A DNA stretch of 64,000 bases, from assembly GCA_017163975.1 (NCBI GenBank), contig JAFFSR010000244.1, forward strand, positions 248,001-312,000, given 5' to 3'. The position numbers and the translations under genes were made by a program. How positions within the stretch are numbered: the stretch's first letter is position 1; every line of letters begins with the position of its first letter. The notes under the pieces are model-generated. The model saw nothing but the letters and a program-made list of their open reading frames with translations. It ran no database searches and was not told the DNA's origin. Positions 37,098-47,423 of this stretch are shown here, in pieces. Source of the DNA: Anastatus disparis (Eukaryota > Arthropoda > Insecta > Hymenoptera > Eupelmidae).

Positions 37098-37485
37098 TTA
37101 AAAGGAGGTCGAGTATATCTGTCCTTTTCTAATCAAAGAATTAATTTTATTACAAGAACTAATAAATTTAGCAAATAATAAAGAAAAAGCCGCATTTCGT
37201 ATAAAAAAAAGCAATATCTTCATTGATGAGAAAAAATTAATTTTATTGCTTCGTTTCCAAAAAAACATTGAGAAAGTTAAAACACAGAAATTAGGGTAAA
37301 TAATTTGGTTTTTCAAGGTTTTCTTGAAATCAGAGCAATAAAATTAATTTTTTCTTATTAAAGAAAATTTTGCTTTTCCTGATTCGAGATGCGGCTCTCT
37401 CTTTATTTTTCGCTAAAGTTATTAGTTTTTGCTAAGAATTAATTATTTGATTAGAAAAGGACAAAAATACGTGACCTCTTCTCAA
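37098..37485. mobile_element. TTAA-type fold-back MITE 6
   Basis: Palindromic, with left TTAA (37098-37101) and right TCAA (37482-37485). Ends AAGGAGGTCGAGTATATCTG and complement. Closely related to 31452-31830 and 34360-34740. Confidence 0.85.
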
Positions 37486-37720
37486 CCCCTTATTTCGAAC
37501 AGACCCTCAATCGTTATATAAGGTGCACCATTACGCATCGAGTATCGCTCTCAATTTAAAGTTATCAGGAGTCTGACAAACGACCGCATGGTAAAGTAAA
37601 TACCAAGCTTTTAGACATCGGGTCTCCGCGTAGGGCACTAGTTCCATGTGAGCCATTACTTCATAATCACGCATAAAATCCTTGTATGCCTTTAGTCCAA
37701 TCAATAGACATTTTGAGGAA

Positions 37721-38905
37721 ATTAATTCAGGGCCAAATAAGACCTATATACAGTTGTTGAGGGCGATAAAAAAACATATCTTATATAAAATTTAACAAAA
37801 AAAAAAAACGGTAGAAAATGCTCCAGGAGGCTGCAAAGTAGGTTTTTTAATTCTCTGAAGCAACGTATGCATTTTACAAGAAAAAGTAATTAATAAAAGT
37901 ATTGAGGGATAAAAAATACCGACAATTTGAGTGGTGTCGCGATTATTTTCATTAATAAGTTATTATAAAAAAGCCAAAAAACTATAAAAAATGGCCATTT
38001 CTTGCATATCAATTATTTATTGCGAAAATAATTTTTTAAATATTTTTAAACTTTTAAAAGGAAGCCTCCATTTTTTTTGGATGAACACATTGAGTTAAAT
38101 AGGGGCTTACACTTTTCATGAAGGTTCAAATCTTCATATTCCATTAAGAGCAAATGAGAAAATTGAATCGCAATATTTTTTATAACGCTTTGAAAAAGAG
38201 GGTATTTTTTTTTATAAAAAATTAAAAAAAAAAAACTCTCTAAGCCCTATAGGAGCCGAAATAAGGTTTTTCTTTGAAAAATCACAACCACTCTGTTTAT
38301 AACAATTAAGAAACGAATCAAGCGGCATTTGTTAGTTAAAGACTTATATTTTAAATATCTATAAGATTTTTAAAAATGCGACTCTTTATTATTAAAACTA
38401 AAATAGTAATAACATATAAATAGTAACGTCAGGCGGGGGGTCGTAGTGCGGATGCTTATATTTGCGCGTGAGGAAAGTTAACGAAAGACCCCGTTCCAAC
38501 AAAATTTGTAAAAATTAACCGTATCTCAGTAAATAATGGACCGATTTTAATGTTTCTTTCTTTAATCTGAGGTAGCTTGAAAAATTATAAATATTGGTAA
38601 AACAACTGTACCTAATATGGACACCTAAACGCAAATGATTGTTGTGGCTCACTAAATCAATATTTTTAGACGTGTGACATCTCATTTCAAAGCTGAAAGA
38701 AAGAATTCTAAAATGAGATATTATGAGTTTCATTACAGTCAATATTTACGTAATGTGCGTGGATTTACGTAAATGTTTTAAATTAACTTACCTTTTTATT
38801 CCTCGTAATTATAACATTCGGAACCTGGAGGCTAGTTTAATTAAAAATTTTTATTGATTCTATATTGTAACTTGTGATCTTAAAGCATCTTTGGCTAAGT
38901 TGACT
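37721..38905. other. Unassigned sequence upstream of gypsy gag
   Basis: AT-rich. A 5' LTR would be expected here for the following element, but no repeat of the 44194-46459 block was found, and no primer-binding site was recognised. Confidence 0.4.
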
Positions 38906-40620
38906 ATGATACCTAGATTACAAGAATTTTTGAAGAAAGCAGACTTTGAAGTGACAATGACGTCACAATATTCAACTTCTACACAAGGCGGTATGATATC
39001 ACCGGATTCAAGTGACCCAACAGTAGAAGGTCAAGATGGAACATCGAGGGATAACGAACAAATACAGGCGGTAGAGGTGCGTAACGAGAACCAAGGAACA
39101 GAAAGCCAAGGAACACAGAACCAGAATAGAGAAACAACACCACCGAGACAGATAGCACACCCTAGTAGACAACAGCGACCTCCGCCGCGACCTCAAGAAG
39201 AACCACTGGACTCCGATAATGCGATGAAAGAAACGTACGAGCACTTACTAAGGGTGATGCAGAGAAATAGATTGAACAGCGAAACACCTAAGAGAAGAGA
39301 GCGAACGAAGTCAAATATAGATAAGGGTTTACAACAGAAAATAAGAAGAGTTACGGAGCAATTAACGAGAGAGGCAACAGATAGCAAATCAGGGACAGAA
39401 ACATCTACGAACTCAACGAACAGTCGTCATAGAAGACCGGATTATCAAGATTATAGAGAAGAAGAGGAAACTTCAAGTGAGAGCTCAAGTTACGAATCTA
39501 GCGATAGTGATGAGGACCCTACGCCACCAAAAGATAAATATACAAGTAAGAAAAAGAGGTGTCATTGTAAGAAACGGCCGTCAGACTCGGACACATACAG
39601 CAGTGATAGCGACGCGCCGACCAGAAGACACCAAAAGAAGAGTAAATGTAAGAAGAGTTCACATAAACGTAGTGGAGAAAGATGCGTGAGAATTCTGAAA
39701 GACTGGAACCTGAAGTTCTCAGGTGAAGGCAAAGAAGGGCCAGAAGACTTTCTAAGACGTTTAAGTAAATGTAAAAAGAATTCAGAATTAAAAACTGAAG
39801 AAATTCTAAATGCACTACCTTCAGTCCTGTCAGAATCAGCAAGTAGATGGTTTGATGGCGCAGAAAAAGAGATTCGTACTTGGAAAGAGTTTAAGAAAGC
39901 TTTTAAACATAGATTGTGGGTGAATTACACAAAGTAGATATCTGGAAAAAATTAAGAGCAAGAACACAAGCAAGAGGAGAATTAATTACCAACTACCTCG
40001 ATTGTATAAAAATAATAATTGGACATTTCAAGCGACCACCGTCGCTCAGAAGTCTATTGGATGTAGTCTATTGTAATTTGTTGCCAGAATATAGAAAACA
40101 TATGGCAGATAAAACAATAGATTCCTTTTGCACAATCGAGAAGTACGGTCACCGGTTAGAGCGACAGAAAGACTTAGATAAGCGCTACACACCACCGCCA
40201 CCAAAAGAGTATTCTAAAATACCTGGAGCTGCGTATAAAGACGCAATAAAACAAAATAAAGTGGCTGCTATGAAACAAGAGAGTGAAAGCGAAAAAGAAA
40301 TAGAAAATAAGAGTGTAAAGAAGGGTGGAGAGCAAAGGAAGGCGAAAAACAGAACGAAAAAAACAAGCGTAAAAGAGGAGCCCATAGCAGCAATACAAGC
40401 AACAGAGATTAATGCGAGCATTCCTACCGAACAACCAAGAGCAGACCAGCAATTCGCAGGACCTCAAACGACCTAAGCAACAATAACAGCAAATAATGTA
40501 ACAACGAATGCGATGGAAAATACTAATAGGCAGACCTATTATCCAACGGCTCAGACACAACAAGCTTGGTCGAATCCGAGACAATATCGACTAAATATAC
40601 CTCCAGCAAAAAAGGTGGGA
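38906..40620 (+). pseudogene. Ty3/gypsy gag, capsid region, frameshifted
   Basis: Gag builds the element's particle and binds its RNA. The first ATG is at 38906; the frame is open to 39937. It starts with a Gln/Pro/Arg-rich head, then Ser/Asp/Glu tracts with RS- and SDS-type repeats (about residues 160-260). WNLKFSGEGKEGPEDFLRR and LPSVLSESASRWFDGAEKE, typical of gypsy capsid, come last. At about 39930 the frame shifts to VDIWKKLRARTQARGELI, LRSLLDVVYCNLLPEYR and a Lys/Glu-rich tail with a stop at 40474, then open again to 40620. Two breaks make it non-functional as read; one could have been the remains of programmed frameshifting, but there is no evidence for that. Confidence 0.85.
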
Positions 40621-41617
40621 TAATAACCCAGCCAATAGGAATTATTCGTCGCGACCATGGGGTAATAATCGACCAGCTAGAAGTCCACAAGGAGAAAGGC
40701 GTACACCAGCAGCAAGTGTTTCACCATTCTATGGACCATGTTACACATGTCAAAGAGTGGGACACAGGGCATCAGAATGCCCACAAAGAACATGCTATTC
40801 ATGTGGCATAATAGATCATAGTGCGAATGAGTGTCCAAATAAAATGGCCAAAATAAGTTGTCAGGTGTGTGGACAACAAGGTACAATATTCAAAAACTGT
40901 AACAACTGTGCACAGCTAAGAGCAAGTTTGGGAAACGGGCAAGCGGGGGAGCAAAATCAAGAGCTGTTCCCCCCAGACATGCAGCGCCGCGACCTAGAGT
41001 CAATAAAAGAAAGCGAGCATTCTAAAACGAGAGAGAGCAATAGAGGAGCAATACCTAAGAGTAAAGAGCAAGTACAAAAGAGTAAAGAAACAAGAGAGCA
41101 AATATATAAAAGAGATAAAATAATAGAAAAAGAGTATGAGAATGAAGAAATCAAGAGCGAAATAAAAAGAAAAAGAGTGAGTACAGAGGCTAGGGAGGGG
41201 GTAACTAGTTCTAAATTGCCAAATACTGAAGGAGCAAATGCTCAAACAATTGCATTGCAAGCAAAGAGTGACGCTCCCTCGATGTATGCATGGCCAAGCT
41301 TAAAGCAATTGCCAAGAAGTGCAGAAAACCACTGGAAAGACATTAAAAGACCAGCGACAGCTCAGTTCGATCAAACATCGATTAATACGAAAGCTTTGGA
41401 AAACATAAGACTTGCGACGCCAGATGAAGTGAGAAACATAGTTAACAAATTAATAGTTGACACGTTTCCAAAATCTGACGAAGAAGCGGATAATCAAAGC
41501 AACCGTATAGCTAATCAGACAAACGGAAAAAACACGGAGCAAATCAACGGAACTATAAGATCGACATTCCATAAAGATTCTGCACATGGTGATTTACTTC
41601 CTAATGGCAAAAATTAA
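40621..41617 (+). pseudogene. Ty3/gypsy gag nucleocapsid, three zinc knuckles
   Basis: In another frame from the capsid part. CYTCQRVGHRASEC and CYSCGIIDHSANEC are two canonical C-x2-C-x4-H-x4-C knuckles (40739-40840). CQVCGQQGTIFKNC after them has Thr where His is expected. A long Lys/Glu/Arg-rich linker follows (KSKEQVQKSKETREQIYKR) and the frame ends at 41617. The linker then continues in broken frames towards the protease. Confidence 0.8.
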
Positions 41618-43300
41618 GAGAGAGCAAATATACAGAAAAACGAAACAACGGATACAACAAGAGAAAAAGAGAATAAAAGTCAAACAGAGATAGACAGAAA
41701 AGAGCAAACAGATATAGAGCACCACCAAGAGAGAGCAAAAACAAATCAAAAGATAGGAAATGATGATTTTATAGGAAGCCCAGTCCGCAATCGGAAGTGA
41801 AAATAGACATATGCTCAACGTTGTCATCGGAGGACGTTGCAGAAAAGCTTTATTCGACTCACACGGAAATGACAGATAACAGCTAAGCTATATTTGTCAC
41901 ATTAGTGATCAATGTGTGTCGAAAATTTTGAGTTTCCACATAGATGGGCGATGTGTGCACGCCGAATTTCTATGTTTGCGCATTGTCTAACTACACTCAA
42001 CTCATAGAAGGTTGTCACACTGATCATCTTTTATTTTCGCACTGCTTGTCAATGTGTAAACATAGAAATTTTAAATCTGACATGTATGGAAAAAAAATAA
42101 ATTAAAATAAAACTAAGGTTATGATCCTCGGTATCAATAAATATTTGAATTGGAAGATAATTGTGACTTTAATATATTAATTAGTGCTATTCTAATTATA
42201 AAATTTTTAATTTAATCAAAAACATTATTATTATTAATTTTAACATGAGAAATTATTGCTGTTAGCAATTCAATCATTGAAAATAATATACGTAGGGTTC
42301 AATGCTTCGAAAGTCCATTATCTTTTTCTAGAATTTTGAAATTTCAAATGGCTTTTTCATAATATTTATTTAAATTGTATAGAAAGTCAATTTTTAATTC
42401 ATGTTTGTTATCGACATGCATTTATTCGTATAAATTATAATCGCTTTAGAATTGTAACAAGTATACAGAATACCGTAAAATGATGAAATATTTCGGGTTT
42501 TTTAATGAAATTTTCAACAAGTATTAAAAAAAAAATACATTGAAATACTATATTAGAAATTTCAAAGTACCTCATCATTATATTATTGTCTGAATACTTA
42601 TTACAGTTCTAAATATTAATTATAATTTATTTGAATGAATACATTTCGATTACAAACATGAATTAAAAACGAAATTTCTATTCAATTTATATAAATAATA
42701 AGAATGTGATATTGGAAATTTTTAAGCTCAAAAAAATAACAGATTTTCGAAACATCGAACTCCACCCACATAATTTTTAATGATTTCAACATTGAATTGC
42801 TAACAGCAATAATTTCTCATGTTAAAATTATTAATCATAATGTTTTTGACTAAATTAAAAATTTTATAATTAGAATAGCACTAATTAATATATTAAAGTC
42901 ACAATTATCTTCCAATTCAGATATTCATTGATACCGAGGATCATAACCTTAGTTTCATTTTAATTTATTTTTTTTCCATACATGTCAGATTTAAAATTTC
43001 TATGTTTACACATTGACAAGCAGTGCTAAAATAAAAGATGATCAGTGTGACAACCTCCTATGAGTTGAGTGTAGTAAGACAATGCGCAAACATAGAAATT
43101 CGGCGTGCACACATCGCCCATCTATGTGGAAACTCAAAATTTTCGACACACATTGATCACTAATGTGACAAATATAGCCTAGCTGTTATCTGTCATTTCC
43201 GTGCAGGTGCGATCGTATCAATAGTAGGAGCATAAATTGCAGAACAGTTCAAAGATAGGTTAAAACTGCTCAAACCAGATTCTATGGTGCTATAAGAGGA
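41618..43300 (+). pseudogene. Ty3/gypsy protease, interrupted by a palindromic element
   Basis: LNVVIGGRCRKALFDS (about 41813-41861) and, after the insertion, GAIVSIVGA (43206 onward) form the start of a retroviral-type aspartic protease. The catalytic Asp-Ser-Gly is cut exactly between Ser and Gly by the 1342-bp element at 41862-43203. A stop and a frameshift follow before the next open frame at 43304. Confidence 0.75.
41862..43203. mobile_element. 1.34 kb palindromic element in gypsy protease
   Basis: The two halves mirror each other from the tips (CACGGAAATGACAGATAACA) to a centre near 42535. CA lies on both sides (41860-41861, 43204-43205), and removing the element restores the protease reading frame, so the boundaries are firm. 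It has no frame long enough to be a transposase. Confidence 0.9.
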
Positions 43301-43303
43301 CAT

Positions 43304-44055
43304 GTGCGATCACTAGGAACCCTTAAACTAAAATTAAAAGTCGGTGGTCATGTACACACTCTACCAGTTAGAGCACTAAAAGAACTGGATCAGGAGTTGG
43401 TTTTAGGAATGGATTTCTGCAATCTATGGGACGTTGATACACGACTGGCAAGAGGGTTATGGAGAGTGCATGAAGGAAAGTGGCATAAATTCCATGATGA
43501 AGGTGGAAATGAAGAAGTGCAATTATTTGGGGAATGTGCAGGAATAAGTGAAATAAATAAAACTCAGAGAATAAGGATCAACAAACTAGTATTACAAACC
43601 GCTCATCATGCACCCTCTATGGGACATTTAGGGGTGGGGAAGACTTACGATAAAATCGTAAATATCATTGGCCAGGGCGAAGTAGAAGCGACCAAACCAA
43701 TAGTAAAAATAGACCAAGAAATATGTGTAGATAGAATAAAGAAGTTAGATGCATTAAGAGATTTAGTGGCCAAATTTATAGATGATACTCAAGAGAAACA
43801 AGAAAACAGATATAATAAAAGAAAACGAGACGTTAGATTTTTTGTAGGAGATTTAATGACGCGACGCGCTCACGTGTTATCAAACGGAACACGACGTTTT
43901 TTCGCGAAACTAGCACCTAAATACGAAGGACCATATAAAATCTTATAGGTGAAATCACCTACGGTTTATATAGTAGAGACGGGAACGAATAAGCAAATAG
44001 CGAAGGCACACGTAAACGATCTAAAACGATATATACCACCGCGAAACCCCAAATA
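43304..44055 (+). pseudogene. Ty3/gypsy protease end fused to integrase remnants
   Basis: GTLKLKLKVGGHVHTLPVRA and ELVLGMDFCNLWDVDTRLA are the protease C-terminus, and ECAGISEINKTQRIRINKLV is the linker that normally leads to reverse transcriptase. Instead it passes straight to HHAPSMGHLGVGKTYDKIV, the integrase zinc-binding head, and then to LRDLVAKFIDDTQEKQENRY, GDLMTRRAHVL and KLAPKYEGPYKIL of the integrase tail. RT, RNase H and the integrase core are thus lost in two internal deletions without breaking the frame (ORF to 43948). A stop at 43946 precedes VYIVETGTNKQIAKAHVNDL to about 44055. It cannot transpose by itself. Confidence 0.85.
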
Positions 44056-44193
44056 ATGTGAAATTTAAAACGAGCTAATATTTTAACAAACAAGCGACCA
44101 CCAGGCACCACAATAGAATTAAATTTATAAATATAAAATGTGTTAAAATTGGAAGTTCCTTTTAGTGTAATAAAATGGGTGATAGGATAAAAC

Positions 44194-46459
44194 TGTAACA
44201 ATTTTTTTTTAGCGTAGATAAGGCGATATAGGATAGGTTAGCGAGCGAACTATATTTAAATTAGGATTAGAAAAAGCGATATAATTAACAACAAATTCAG
44301 CGATAGAAGCGGGTTAAACGGTCCACTGCGTGCTTAAGGGAAGGGGAATCACAAGGAGTAAAATTTAAATAGATTAGTTATTTAGTATAAAAAGCGAAAT
44401 TATAACAAGCGAGCACACTTACTTTTTAATTCATAAATCTTATGTTTTATTTTTGTAACGTTTTTTTTTAAAATGATTTTTCTCAAGCGTAAGAAATTGA
44501 CAGATATAAAGGAGAGTCGAGAAAACTGCAGGGGAAAACCAGAAATAAAAATAAAGTAATTAATAGTTATTTAAATAGAAAAAATATTCATCGTAAACTA
44601 AGAGTAAGAGCAGACGAAAAGACAGAAGCACAGCAAGAAGGATCAGCTGTAATGATGCACATAAGTGAGGAAGAGAAAGAAGATTATGATCATGCGTGCG
44701 GCAAATGAAAAAGGCTTCAGGAACACGACGCGTATATATACACACGCTAGATGCACCAGAAACTCAGGATTAACGTCCATGAGAAACATTTCATAAACGA
44801 ATCATAAGGAGTTACAATAAAGCGGCAACACAAAATTGGAAGCGACGCGACGTGGCAGAAACTGTCATAGCGACAGCATAAGAGCGAGAAGGATAGATAG
44901 CACAAACGCATTCAGGCTCAACACACAAGAGGAACAGTCTGTACAGTAGATATATATGTATATATATATACGCCTACTTAGATATTTCAACACCACGCCA
45001 TATAACTCTACATACACATGTAAAATCGACCAATGAGAAATAGCTATGAGTAGATATCTCCGATAATCGATGTTTCTACTGCGTGAAGCAACATAGCAAC
45101 TTCGAATATAGTATAAAAATTGACTAGAGTGATAAAGATAGAAGATCCGCGACCAAGAGTCGATTAAGCTGTCGATAACGACTCATAACTGAAGAGATCA
45201 AAGTAGAAACTAAGACGCGGCGAGAAATAAGGATCGAAAATGAAGAGTAGCTAGGTGTGACAGAGATAAACAACAGAGCGAAGGGGAATGTAATTTTCTT
45301 CTTTTTAAAAGAGATCATTTTGGGATCAGCGCTCGTTAAGTACACTCAAGTAAAGTTGGAACTCATCCTTTTTTGTTGAATACTATCGGTAAAGCTAAGG
45401 AGTAAAAAGAGAAACGAGAGCAGAGAAGTCGTGGGCTAGATAAAAGGAAAAGGAAAAATAAAGGGAAAGAAAGAAGGCTTTGGTAAAACATCTCCAGAGA
45501 CGACGACTCGGCGACCGGGTACGACCATCTCTTGGAACCAACATAGTTTCCGTTCTTTCGACCACGCCATTGTCTTCTCTCCGACCAGCGTCACGTTCTT
45601 TTTTTTTCGTTTTCGACTACTGAGAGGGAATCTGCAGCAAAGCAACTGTAAATGGGATTCTACCAGCGGGTTAGCAAGTAAGAAATAGTATTTTCTAATT
45701 CTGTTGGTTTTCCTCGATACCTTTTTCGGTTCTCTTTAAGAGATATATTTTTGTGTTATTACCTTAATATGATAGAGTTTCTTGATTTCGATCGCGAGTA
45801 AATTAGATTAAGTTACAAATAATTATTTTTTATACGGTATTAACTTAAAGGTGACTAAAACGATTGCACGTGTAACAGAATCATAAATTCTTGGTCTTCC
45901 GCACATGCGCACAGCCTAAGAGTAGTAAAACAATTAGAGCGGCGTTTCCTTCCTTGTTTTTTTTTGTTGTGATGTATAAACGAAGTTTTCTTTTAAATTG
46001 ATAATATAAGAAGGTTAAAATTAAAGTTAAATAGAGAGTCAACTGCTTATTTTTCCTTTTCCTCTTTTCAGGACAAGAATTATAAGTTAAAGAAAATTAA
46101 TTATATCATTCATTTTTCTTAAATAATTAGAGTCATTTAATATCAATAATATTTTTTTTTATACAAATTTAAAATTTAATTGCTTTTATATATTTAACAT
46201 TGCTCTTTTTAACTTCTTAGTTTTTCTTACTAAATCATAAATTATATTGAAATTCTTTTGGACCATTCTGATCTTTATAGAACCAGCCTACAACCCGAGG
46301 TAGGCCAATAAGTATTGACCCCCTCTGCAATTGCTCTACTCAGCTAGCTGAGCAGGGTTCACTGGCGCTCAATTGAAAATAATTATAAATTCTGTAAACC
46401 CAGGTAAGTTCGTGGCTTCGGGGATTCACTCGGAGGTCCGGGGAATTTGCCACGTAACA
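44194..46459 (+). mobile_element. Putative 3' LTR of the gypsy relic
   Basis: A purine-rich stretch ATGGGTGATAGGATAAAAC precedes TGTAACAATTTT at 44194. The block ends CACGTAACA at 46459. Inside are CCAATGAGAAATAGC and TATAAAAA (45112-45119) at promoter-like spacing, and a GC-rich tail at 46270-46455. No matching 5' LTR is present, so the limits are inferred and could be wrong. Short frames within have no recognised product. Confidence 0.35.
45112..45119 (+). promoter_or_regulatory. TATA box candidate in the putative LTR
   Basis: TATAAAAA about 110 bases after a CCAAT sequence. Confidence 0.35.
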
Positions 46460-47316
46460 AACTCATTCTTATATTTTTTTTATAGTTTCAATAAATAAAA
46501 AATTAGTTATTAATAATTGTAAATATTTTAAAAGAAATAAAAAAAATTGTCATCTCGACTATTTTTTACATTTCTTAGTTTTTCATGCAAAAAAATTGTT
46601 TCATTATTAGATATATTAGGAATATTTCCTAAATATTAGAGAAAAATTGATATAAAAATTGCTTTTCGATTGTAAATATTTTTATTTTTTATTTCATTAT
46701 AAAATATAGTAAATTTATATTAGTAAATTATTATTTTCATAAAAATAAACGTTTATTCTTTATATTCGATATCTTTCATAATAAAATTATGTTTTCGCAT
46801 GAAAAAAAAATTTTAAAGATTTAAAAACGATTCTTATTATTGCTTGCAAAATATTTGCCATTATTGATAGCTAAAAGTTTTTTTGATAAAATAGACAGGA
46901 GTATTAATAATTACTTACAATAGAGATTAAACGTGTCCACAGATTTCAAATCGAATGATTGCTAGAAATAATAACTTTAATCTATCTAATATATGAGAAG
47001 CTGTTGCTAAAATTCAATGTTTATTTAAATACTAATTCAAATTTTCTGATAACCCTTTGTTTATTTATTTTTGCTGTGTTATTTTAAAAATATTTCTTAC
47101 ATGAAAATCTTAGTGGTTTGATTTTAGAAAGAAAATAAAAATATATTTAATGATGGAACAATTTTTTTGTATGAAAAACAAAGAAATGTAAAAAAAATCG
47201 AGATAACAATTTTTATTACTTTTAAAATATTTGCAATTATTAATAAACTATCTTTTTATTTATTGAAAGTATAAAAAAAAATATAAAAATTAGTTACAAC
47301 ATAGAATCAATAAAAA
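46460..47316. other. Unassigned AT-rich sequence
   Basis: No gene, terminus or long repeat recognised. Confidence 0.4.
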
Positions 47317-47423
47317 TCCTATATTATATTAAAGTGAAACAACTTTTTTTTCTGTTTCTCCGGTTTTCCGCATTTGTCAAATGAGTCTAATCTATTGGTA
47401 ATAAGAGCAGCAATTTTTTATTG
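47317..47423 (+). other. Helitron-5'-like terminus beside minus-strand Helitron, copy 2
   Basis: A followed by TCCTATATTATATTAAAG, matching 7265 onward. It looks like a Helitron 5' end in the plus direction, opposite to the genes that follow. Confidence 0.45.

Larger units (their letters stand above)
33876..37720 (-). pseudogene. BEL/Pao retrotransposon pol relic, split by four MITEs
   Basis: The polymerase polyprotein of a BEL/Pao LTR retrotransposon, read right to left. About 37560-37720 has YKDFMRDY..HMELVPY and AWYLLYHAVVC..KLRAILDA. From 36255 down are ISGPSLQQDIALVLTNW and FTADIIKMYRQILV, then the RT active-site region TYVYDIF (about 35945, usual YVDD altered). SSISKLFDPLGWLSPVIIR (about 35630), HGFVGVSKCAYAAT and LPNFELCAAALL follow, then an RNase H-like stretch to about 35050. 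RFSSLTRLIRVTAWILRF is at about 34840, NLDGIIRIGGRL at about 34270 and KDAHLLALYGGPTLTRK (integrase zinc region) at about 33940. The open part 35197-35967 has 256 codons. Several stops and shifts elsewhere, no LTR found; inactive. Confidence 0.85.

Noticed and set aside
38515..38742. 75-codon minus-strand frame upstream of gag
   Set aside because: No homology recognised, AT-rich, no gene context.
39008..41260. Minus-strand open frames opposite the gypsy gag
   Set aside because: Mirror images of a purine-rich coding strand; the plus strand has recognisable gag motifs.
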